A stretch of DNA of 64,000 bases, from NCBI RefSeq assembly GCF_910594005.1, contig NC_057825.1, forward strand, positions 44,733,037 through 44,797,036, in the 5' to 3' direction. Below are positions 56,401 to 64,000 of the stretch, piece after piece. A model generated the notes under the pieces. The model had not been told where the DNA came from. It did not search any database and worked only from the letters and a program-made list of their open reading frames with translations. How positions within the stretch are numbered: position 1 is the stretch's first letter; every line of letters starts with the position of its first letter. This DNA comes from Cervus elaphus. Its lineage: Eukaryota > Chordata > Mammalia > Artiodactyla > Cervidae. A program made the position numbers and the translations under genes.

Positions 56401-56543
56401 TGGTACTGGCACAAAGACAGAAATATGGATCAATGGAACAGAATAGAAAGCCCAGAGATAAATCCACGAACCTATGGACACCTTATCTTTGACAAAGGAG
56501 GCAAGGATATACAATGGAAAAAAGACAACCTTTCCATTTTTTA
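53446..56543 (-). mobile_element. Young LINE-1 with twin-priming inversion and 15-bp target-site duplication
   Basis: The 3' half lies on the minus strand (poly-A read as T-run near 53,490-53,511, L1 terminus near 53,513-53,535, ORF2 C-terminus open from 54,873 to 53,839). The 5' half lies on the plus strand (54,874-56,531). The plus part ends at ORF2 'GGKDIQWKKDN' and the minus part begins at 'LFNKWCWENW', which are adjacent in intact ORF2. 'cctttccatttttta' flanks the element at 53,446-53,460 and 56,529-56,543. This is the classic twin-priming structure. The reverse-transcriptase YADD is intact at 55,837-55,848. The plus part has only two in-frame stops (55,531 and 56,029). Non-mobile because truncated and inverted. 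Confidence 0.96.
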
Positions 56544-56581
56544 AATTAAGCTTTTTATTTTAATGTATTTGCAGATTTATA

Positions 56582-56800
56582 TATACCTGTACGCTCAGTC
56601 GTGTCCGACTCTTTGCGACCCCATGGACTGTAGCCCACCAGGCTCCTCCGTCCATGGGATTCTCCAGGCAAGAATACTGGAGTGGGTTGCAGTTTTCTTC
56701 TCCAGGGGATCTTCCCGACCCAGGGATCGAACCCAGGTCTCCCACGTTGCAGGCAGATGCAGGCAGACGCTTTAAACTCTGAGCCACCAGGGAAGCCCCA
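56582..56800 (-). mobile_element. Bov-tA SINE, minus
   Basis: One of the best preserved copies: 'cgctcagtcgtgtccgactc' to 'gagccaccagggaagcccca'. Contains a 10-bp tandem duplication ('caggcagatg' / 'caggcagacg') near 56,751-56,770. Confidence 0.95.
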
Positions 56801-56941
56801 AAGAAATAATATAGAGATCAAAAAACCCTTTACAATTTTTCCCATGTAACATCTTGTGAAACTACAGTACGATATCACAATCAGGATACTGACACTGATA
56901 CAGTCAAGATACAGAACATTTCTATCATCACTAAGATCACT

Positions 56942-57085
56942 TATGTTATATATATTTTATTCTTTTTTGGTTACACCCCATGGCATGTGGGATCTTAGCT
57001 CCCCAACTAGGGATTGAACCTGTACCCCTTGCAGTGCAAATCTGGTGTTTTAACCACTGGATCGCTGGGGAAGTCCCTATGTTAT
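56942..57085 (-). mobile_element. CHR-type SINE in L1, minus, with 8-bp target-site duplication
   Basis: Antisense head-region copy ('ctggatcgctggggaagtcc' at its right end). 'tatgttat' at 56,942-56,949 and 57,078-57,085. Confidence 0.9.
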
Positions 57086-57600
57086 CCTTTTATAGCCACA
57101 CACAGTTCCCTCCTGCCCCAACTCCTCCTTAACCCTGGCAACTATAATCTCTTCCTCATTTCTATAATTTTTCTATTTAGAAAATGTTATGTAAATAGGT
57201 AATATGGTATATAACCTTTTGGGATTTTTTTTTCCCACTCAGCATAATTCTCTAGAGATTCATCCAGGTTATTTCATGATTAATAGTTCCTTTTTATGGC
57301 TGAGGAGTATTCCATTTTATGGATGTATCAGTTTGTTTAACCATTCACCTGTTGAAGGATGTTTGAGTTGTTTCCAATTTTGAGCTATTATAAATAAAGC
57401 TGCTATAAACATATGTGTACAGGTTTTGGTTTGAACATATGTCTTCATTTCTCTGGGATAAATGCCCAGGATTGCAATTACTGGGTTGTATGGTAGTTGT
57501 ATATTTAGGTTTTTAAGAAACTGCCAAACTGATTTCCAGAGTGGCTATACCATTTGACATTCCTCCTGGCAATGTATGAGTGACCCAGTTTCTATGAGTG

Positions 57601-57845
57601 AAGACTGGGTCAGGGAAGGGAGACCTGGTCCACTCTGCTGTGCTTGCCTGCTATAGAGCTTTTGCAATAAGGGGAGAGTTTAACCCCAGGGGAGCCTGTC
57701 CCTCCTGGGGGTAAACTGTAATCCCAGACTGGGAGATTCTGGGCAGGAGCCCACGTCTTCTTGGCTGTGGTTGCACGGAGCATAATGCGTGGGGTGAAAA
57801 GCTGGGGGCAGGGGTAAGGGGGCTTGTCCCTGTCTCAGATGCCAT
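57601..57845. other. Unassigned non-coding sequence
   Basis: No element recognised. Confidence 0.4.
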
Positions 57846-58057
57846 GCTGTTTGTTTAGTTCCTGAGTCCTGATTAACTCTGTTGCAACCCCTTGGACTGT
57901 AGCCTGCCAGCCTCCTCTGTCCATAGGATTATCCTGAAAAGAATACTGGAGCCGGCTGTCATTTCCTTCCCCTGAGGATCTTCCCGACCCAGGGGTTGAA
58001 CCCCTGTCTCCTGCATTGGCAGGGTGATTCTTACCACTGAGCCACCAAGAAAGCCCC
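57846..58057 (-). mobile_element. Bov-tA SINE, minus
   Basis: Diverged antisense copy: 'gttgcaaccccttggactgt' to 'cactgagccaccaagaaagc'. Confidence 0.9.
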
Positions 58058-58869
58058 TCAAATGCCCTAGCCCCTCCCTGTTCTTACTGAAATTAGTAGA
58101 TTTTCTTGAAAGAATGTTTCCTCATTTGCGGTATGCTCTTAGGACGGTTCTCAGAGACTAATATTTCACCAAATTGTTGTTTGTCAGAGAGATCTGCTGA
58201 GCTCCTTACTCTGCCATTCTGGAAGTCCCCACCCCTCTAGCTTGTTTCTTGATACGTCTAAGAATCTGATAGGGGAAAAAAAAACCCCATCCTGCCCCCA
58301 AATTCTACATTCCCAAAACAGTGGATCATCCCCAATCCTCCCCTGGCTGATGAGACTGAAAGTGCTGTCACCTCCCTGCAACCTCAGATACCTATGAGGC
58401 TGGCTGAGATGCACTGCAGGGAGAACAGGGCTGGCCTGCCTTGACAAAGAAAACACAGCTTTCTTTTTTCCCTGAAGGACACGGGGTGTGTCTCCATACA
58501 TTACATTAGTGTAATGTAAATGGATTCATGCTGGACTACTGAAGCTAGTATACGAATTTTACACCAAAATGCTGCCAGTTTCAGAAGTGTGATGTCTTGA
58601 TGCACTCAGCTGAGTGGTTTTTAAGCTGATCACCAATAGAGGAATCAGCAGATCAGCCCAAAGAAGGAAGGCAGGGACAAGCTCTTTTTTTTTAATGGAT
58701 AATATAGTAACATGGTTCATAGAATGGTATATTGTGGGAAACCTTCCTGCCACTGCTGTCTCTCTGCCACCCAGTTGTTTTATCCCAACAGGCCATCCAT
58801 GAGATTAGTTTCTTATATATCTTTCCAGGAATACTCTATAAAACCTACTTAAACAAACATTCTATTTTT
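58058..58869. other. Unassigned sequence with a short palindrome
   Basis: TTACATTA-gtg-TAATGTAA at 58,501-58,519 is a perfect 8-bp inverted repeat. Nothing else recognised. Confidence 0.45.
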
Positions 58870-59062
58870 CTCAGAAGACCTGGGTTTGAATCCAGTTTTG
58901 CCCCTCTCATAACATCAGCTATGTAACCATGGATATGTGACTTGACCTTTTGAGCCTCAGATTCCTCACCTGAAACTGGGAGTAGATACTATTACTCACA
59001 AGGTTATTCACAAGGTTAGGATGAGCATTAATTAAGACTGTACTCAACCATGCTTTCTAAAT
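58870..59062 (-). mobile_element. MIR SINE, minus
   Basis: 'gacctgggtttgaatccagt' and 'gagcctcagattcctcacct' are the antisense MIR signature. Confidence 0.82.
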
Positions 59063-60158
59063 AGAAAAGTACTATACCAACATCAATGGTTGTTTTAATG
59101 GGAGCAGCAGCCAAGTACTAACAGTGTGACAGAAGTTGGCTATACTCAGCAGGTGCTCTGGGATCAGCAACTGGTGATACTGGGGAAGCACCTGAGGCTG
59201 GTTGAGGGAGAGACAACATGGGCCACAGGGACCCCCGTGGAACACTAATGTGGCCGAATTAGGCATGAAATAGAGTCTGACTGGTTTGCAAAGTCTGAAC
59301 TTTGGGAAGTCAATGACACACAAAACCCACCCAATTACCCATGTACTGAAGGCAGTCAGTGGGGTTCAAAGTTTGCTTTGGCTCTGATAGAGGCACCTTC
59401 TCCTGGAAAGAAGCCTACTTTTGGACAAGTGACAATGCTGGGTTTAACACAAAACAGACTTGGGCAGATTAGAGTATTCCAAAGACCATTGATAAGGACC
59501 TGTTCCAAAGACCATCCAGAATATAATTTATGGCAAGGCTGATAACTCAGGACGTGTGACACAGGCTCAGGCCGGGAATCAGAAAATTAGGACCCCAGTT
59601 GAATTAAGCTTCCATGTGTTTGCAACTTGTTCCTTTTTGGCAGAATGGGTGTAACAGCAGAGAAAACAAAATAAATCAGAGGGTCATCACAAAGAGTCCA
59701 AAACATATCTTAGGTCTTCCTCTATATGGGTTACCACCTTGGAAACAATCTACAGGGAGTCTAACCTAGGTTCTTATTGTCCCTTCAAACCAGCTTCAAA
59801 GGATCATACATGTGGTGGAATGAGGGAGACACCACCGGTCATCTGAATAGGATGCAATTGACAAAGCCCTGCCCAGGAGAGATGAGACAGGTGTGTACAG
59901 CAGGAAGACAGCTGGTAGAAGGCAGAGAAGAAGCCAATTCACTGACTGGAATTCCTTTTGTTCATCTTCTGGCTTTGGAGAACTTCTACAGGCAACAAGA
60001 TGACCAGTTTCCTACCATGCTAAAGACTACCTCTCAGGCCACAGATTATGTAGCTTCAGCAAGCCTCTCACCAGGCCTGGCAATGGCCTGAGATTCGTCA
60101 ATGACTGAGGGAGCACAAATCAGACTCCAGAGATCTGAACTATCTCTCTGCAGTCTCA
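59063..60158. other. Unassigned non-coding sequence
   Basis: No element or exon recognised. Confidence 0.45.
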
Positions 60159-60375
60159 GGGGCTTTCCTGGTGCCTCAGTTGTAAAGAATCCTCCTACAA
60201 GATGCAGGAGATATGGGTTCGATCCCTGGGTCGGGAAGATCCCCTGGGGGAGGGCATGGCAGTCCACTCCAGTATTCTTGCCCGGAAGATCCCATGGACA
60301 GAGGAGCCTGGAGGGCTACAGTCCATAGGTTTGCAAAGAGTTGGACACAACTGAAGTAACTTAGCACGCACTCAC
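60159..60375 (+). mobile_element. Bov-tA SINE, plus
   Basis: Full-length copy: 'ggggctttcctggtgcctca' to gttggacacaactgaagtaac. Confidence 0.94.
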
Positions 60376-60776
60376 AGGTGTTCATTTCACAGCCAAAATC
60401 AACTCCAGTTCCTGAGACTGAAGAGTCTGGGTCATTACCACTCCAGTCTCAGGGGAACTTCTAAGAATAGGTTCAAAACTCCCCATCATGAATGCTGAAA
60501 TGTTCCAAAATCATATTTTTCTGTCTCTCCCTCCTACTCTCTCTTATTCTCTTGAGATTGATTAAACAAGGAACTGAGAAAGAAAGAGTAGGGTTGAAAG
60601 GGACTGAATCTGCAGAGGACTAAAGGGTGCAAAAAAGCCAGATTGGAGAGGTTTTTTTTTAAAAAGAACTTTATCTTGTATTGCTTGCCTCTTAATAACT
60701 GTTTGCTTCTTTTTTAAAAATAGCTGTCTCTGCCTTCTTTTTTTCCCCAACTTTTTATTGTGAAAGTTTCATTTCT
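60376..60776. other. Unassigned non-coding sequence
   Basis: T-runs near 60,651-60,660 and 60,738-60,745; no element recognised. Confidence 0.4.
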
Positions 60777-60881
60777 TCCCTTATAGCTCAGTTGGTAAAG
60801 AATCTGCCTGCAACCCCCAGTTTGATTCTTGGGTTGGGAAGATCCACTGGAAAAGGGATAGGCTACCCACTCCAGTATTTT
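60777..60881 (+). mobile_element. 3'-truncated Bov-tA SINE, plus
   Basis: Starts tcccttatagctcagttggt, loses bases around the B box, and stops at 'cccactccagtatttt', where a second copy begins. Confidence 0.9.
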
Positions 60882-61092
60882 GGGGCTTCCCTTGTGGCTC
60901 AGACGGTAAAGAATCCGCCTGCAATGTGGAAGACCTGGGTTTGATCCCTGGGTTGGGAAGATCCAGGAGATGGATCTCCTGGGTTGGAAAAGGGAAAGGC
61001 TACCCACTCCAGTATTCTGGACTGGAGAATTCCATGGACTATACAGTCCATGGGGTTGCAAAGAGTCAGGCACGACTGAGTGAGCTTCACTC
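60882..61092 (+). mobile_element. Bov-tA SINE with internal duplication, plus
   Basis: Head 'ggggcttcccttgtggctca', then a partially duplicated internal segment ('gggttgggaagatcc' ... 'gggttggaaaaggg') and tail 'agagtcaggcacgactgagt'. It abuts the truncated copy in tandem. Confidence 0.92.
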
Positions 61093-61119
61093 ACTTTTTT
61101 CATTTCTTCAGCAGCCAAC

Positions 61120-62104
61120 CCCCCCAAAAAAGAAAAACTTCAAACTCACAGAAAAACTGAAAAACATGTACAATGATGCAAAAAGAGCAACCCATAAAAA
61201 TAAAATGGACTTTATCAAAATTAAAAGTTTCTGCTCTTGAAGGACACTATTAAGAAAAAGACAAGATAAACCACAGATTAGGAGAAAGTATTTTAAAAAC
61301 ACATATCTAATAAAGGACTTGTATATAGAATATAGAGAGATTCACACAACAAATAACCTAATAAAAATGTCAAAATATTTGAACAGATATTTTACCAAAG
61401 AAGGTACACAAATGGCAGATAAGCATGTGAAAAGATGCTTAATATTGTAAGTCATTTGTTGTTGTTATTTAGTCACTAAGTCATGTCCAACTCTTTGCAG
61501 CCCCATGAATTATAGCCCGCCAGGCTCCTCTGTCCATGGGATTTCCCAGGCTAGAATACTGGATTGGATTGCTATTTCCTTCTCCAGGGGATCTTCTTGA
61601 CCCAGGGATCAAACCCATGTCTCCTGCTTGGCAGGTGGATTCTTTACTTACTGAGCCACCTGGGAAGCCCTCATAAGTCATTAGGGAATGCACACTGAAA
61701 CCAAAATGAAATACCACTAAATATGCATTGAAATGGCTGAAATCAGAAAAACTTACAATGTCAAGTGTTGATGAAAATGTAGAAGGACTATACTGTTGAT
61801 GGGAATGGAAAATAGCACCACCACTTTGGAAAAGTCTAGAAGTTTCTCATAGAGATAATCATCCCATTCCTCGATATTTACCCAAGATAAGTGAAAATTT
61901 CTGTTCACACAAAAATCTATTTGCAAATGCCTACAGTAGCAGTATTTATTAATAATTATAGTGCTACTTTTAATACTGTGGTCATAATTACAGTGTTATA
62001 TAAGTATAAATTATATTCATAGTGTTTATTCATAATTGCCTAACACTGTAAACAATCCAAATGTCCTTCAGCTGATAAGTGGACAAACAAAATGTGGTAT
62101 ATCC
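61120..62104 (+). mobile_element. Old LINE-1 ORF2 C-terminal remnant, plus, left part
   Basis: 'atggactttatcaaaattaa', 'aagtttctgctc', 'gaacagatattttaccaaag', 'aatggcagataagcatgtga' and 'gacaaacaaaatgtggtata' follow ORF2 C-terminal sequence in order. It breaks at 62,104 and resumes at about 63,681, around a nested L1. Confidence 0.82.
61448..61682 (-). mobile_element. Bov-tA SINE in L1, minus, with 9-bp target-site duplication
   Basis: Antisense copy starting gttgttgttatttagtcact and ending gagccacctgggaagcc. 'taagtcatt' at 61,448-61,456 and 61,674-61,682. Confidence 0.94.
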
Positions 62105-63680
62105 TTTTTTCACTCAGGTTGTTTCTTTTCTGATATTGAGTTGTATGAGCTGTTTATATATTTTGGATATTAACCCCATCAGTCATATCACTTGGCTATA
62201 TTAAATATATCCTCCTATTCAAAATGTTCTTTTTTTGTCTTGTCCATAGTTTGCTTTGCTGTGCAAAAGCTTTTAAGTTTAATTAGGTTCCATTTATCTT
62301 TGTTTTTATTTCCTTTGCCCTGGGAGACAGATCTAAAATAATATTGCTATGATTAATGTCAAAGAATGTTCGGCCTGTGCTCTCTTCTAGGAGTTTTATG
62401 GTATCAGGTCTTACATTTAGGCCTTTAATCCATTTGAATTTATTTTTGCATATGGTGAGGAAATGGTTTAATCTCATTCTTTTACATGTAGCTGTCCAAT
62501 TTTCCTAGCACCACTTATTGAAGATTGTCTTTTTCTCCATTTTATATTCTTGCCTCCTTTGTCATAGATTACTTGGCCACAGGTACACAAGTTTATTTCT
62601 GGACTCTATTCTGTTCTATTGATCAAAGTGTCTGGGAGCTAGTATCATGCTGCTTTTATTCCTGTAGCTTTGTAATATATTCTGAAGTCAAGGAGCATGA
62701 TATCGCTACTTGGTTCTTTTTTCTCAAGTTTGCTTGGCAATTTGGGGTCTTTTATGGTTTGACATAAATTTTAAGATTACTTCTAGTTCTGTGAAAAATG
62801 TCATGGTATTTTGATAGGAATTGCATTAAATCTGCATATTATTTTGGGTAGTATAGATGTTTTAACAATATTCATTCTTTCAGACTTCCCTTTTGGTACA
62901 GTGGGTAAGAATCCACCTGCTGATGCAGGGGACAGGGGTTTGATCCCTGGTCCGGGAAGATTCCATATGCCACAGAGCAACCAAGCTGGTGTGCCACAAC
63001 TACTTAGCCCATGCTCTAGAGCCCATGAGCCATAACTACTGTTGGTGAGGATGTAGAGAAAGGGAAACCCTTGTACAATTTTGGTGGCATTAAATTGGTG
63101 CAGTCACTGTGGTAAACTACAAATTTTCCTCAAAAAAGCTACGTTAATTCAGAAAGATACATGCACCCCATGTTCACAGCAGCATTATTGACAGTAGCCA
63201 AGATATAGAAGCAGCCCAAGTGTCTATCAGCAGATGAATAGACAATTATAAATATATAATGGACTATTAGAGCCATAAAAAACAATGAAACTCTGCCATT
63301 TGCAGTAACATAACAGACCTAGGGAGTATTATGTTTAGTGAAATAAGTCAAAGGACAACAAATACTATATGTTATCATTTATATGTGGAATCTAAAAATA
63401 CAACAAATGAATGTATATGCAAAACAGAACAAACGCACAGATATAGAAAACTAACTAGGATTACCAGTGGAGAAAGAGAAGGGGGGAAGGGCAAGAGAAG
63501 AGTAGGGGATTAAGAGAGATAAAATACTATGTATAAAATAGATAAGGAACAAGAAAATATAGCAATTTTTGTATAATAAGTTTAAATGGTGTATACTCAA
63601 TAAAAATACTGAATCACTATGCTGTAACACCTGAAACTAATATAATACTGTAAATCAACTGTACTTCAATAAAAACAAGC
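62105..63680 (+). mobile_element. Second inverted LINE-1, nested in the older L1
   Basis: The left part, 62,105-62,880, is antisense ORF2 (minus-strand translation at 62,283-62,477 gives 'RPDTIKLLEESTGRTFFDIN'). The right part, from about 63,041, is sense C-terminus and 3' UTR ending 'caactgtacttcaataaaaa'. Opposite halves with the 3' end intact fit twin priming. The host L1 reads '...ggtatatcc' on the left and 'tacatccatgcaatgg' on the right, so 'tggtatatcc'/'tgatacatcc' may be a diverged target-site duplication. Confidence 0.78.
62882..63040 (+). mobile_element. 3'-truncated CHR-type SINE at an L1 inversion junction
   Basis: Head 'gacttcccttttggtacagt', B-box-like gtttgatccctggtccggga, body 'gccacagagcaaccaagctg'. 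It stops at ccataactactg with no A-rich tail and no visible target-site duplication. It sits exactly where the antisense and sense parts of the surrounding L1 meet. Confidence 0.88.
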
Positions 63681-63775
63681 ATGATACATCCATGCAATGG
63701 GATATCACACATTGATAACTCCTGAAACATGTGAAAACATAGATGAATCTCAAAAGCATCATGCTAAGTCTCATA
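63681..63775 (+). mobile_element. Old LINE-1 remnant, plus, right part
   Basis: 'atccatgcaatgggatatca' then 'atgaatctcaaaagcatcat' + gctaag continues the ORF2-to-3'UTR sequence that stopped at 62,104. Confidence 0.7.
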
Positions 63776-64000
63776 GGTTCAATGGTATCTCCCCTCCAAA
63801 AAATATGAAATCCTAAACCCCAACATCACAAAATGTGACCTTACTTAGAAATAGGGTCAGTGCAGATATAATTAGCTAAGATGAGGTCATACATTTGAAT
63901 AGGGTGAGCCCGTACTTCAGTATCACTGGTAACTAACGCAATGACAGGCGCACACAGGGAGAACACCATGCAATGTCGAGGCAGAGATTGCAGCTATGCC
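63776..64000 (+). mobile_element. MaLR-type LTR (MLT1/MST-like), plus, runs off the window
   Basis: 'tcaatggtatctcccctcca' + aaaaatatg, 'aaatgtgaccttacttagaa' + atagggtc, 'gcagatataattagctaaga' + tgaggtcat, and 'gcgcacacagggagaacacc' + atg match a common mammalian ERVL-MaLR LTR pattern. The exact subfamily is uncertain and the 3' end lies beyond the window. Confidence 0.5.

Larger units (their letters stand above)
56544..57600 (-). mobile_element. Old LINE-1 3' UTR, minus, split by two SINEs
   Basis: 'gcttttt' rich start, then 'catgtaacatcttgtgaaac', 'atttctataatttttctatt', 'cagcataattctctagagat', 'ttgtttaaccattcacctgt', 'tctctgggataaatgcccag' and 'ttccagagtggctataccat' are an antisense L1M-type 3' UTR in order. 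Confidence 0.83.

Noticed and set aside
55006..56544. Consecutive plus-strand frames with reverse-transcriptase motifs
   Set aside because: L1 ORF2 with two in-frame stops; part of the same insertion.

Overview
The window is nuclear DNA from a ruminant, almost certainly a bovid (cattle, sheep, goat or buffalo type). Three repeat groups show this. Bov-tA SINEs (head like 'cttccctggtggctcag', tail like 'gactgag-gacta') occur throughout on both strands. CHR-type tRNA-derived SINEs are frequent. Two BovB (RTE) LINE 3' fragments are present, one ending in the typical 'gaactgaactga' tail. LINE-1 copies of several ages, ERV LTRs, MIR, L2 and one MER5A-like element make up much of the rest. I find no bacterial or viral gene organisation and no protein-coding gene with convincing exons. 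The long open frames come from LINE ORF2 remnants, a 30-bp minisatellite or a CpG island.

Layout. 0-20 kb: mostly unassigned non-coding sequence with Bov-tA and CHR SINEs, a 50-bp L1 3'-end insertion (7.9 kb), ERV LTR ends in tandem (8.6-9.2 kb), a 15.7-copy 30-bp minisatellite with alternating unit types (11.1-11.6 kb), a CT/CA microsatellite (13.2 kb), an antisense LTR (13.6-14.0 kb), an L2 and an LTR flanked by GTTT (18.2-18.7 kb). 20.2-21.7 kb: a strong CpG island with GC boxes and a CCAAT box. It best fits the promoter and first, perhaps non-coding, exon of a gene on the minus strand, with a consensus splice donor at 21,237. If so, the left 20 kb is its first intron and the right part of the window is upstream intergenic DNA.

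22-41 kb: a degraded BovB copy, a long G/A-rich ancient repeat split by an ERV LTR (26.7-27.1 kb), several MIRs, two more LTRs (34.9 and 37.2 kb, the second carrying two nested SINEs), and a non-repeat stretch near 40.6-41.0 kb with a POU octamer and a palindromic RFX X-box. 41-64 kb: a LINE-1-dense region with repeated nesting. Its best-preserved member is a 3.1-kb L1 at 53.4-56.5 kb. It was inverted during insertion (twin priming), carries an exact 15-bp target-site duplication and has a nearly intact ORF2. A second, older inverted L1 at 62.1-63.7 kb lies inside another L1 and has a CHR SINE at its inversion junction.

There is no operon-like cooperation to describe. The biology of the window is retrotransposition history around one CpG-island promoter. 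Nothing seen amounts to an undescribed gene system. The most useful leads are the promoter, the minisatellite's higher-order structure, the ultra-short L1 insertions, and the two inverted L1s. Repeat family names come from recognising consensus features by eye, not from a database search, and boundaries without target-site duplications are approximate.
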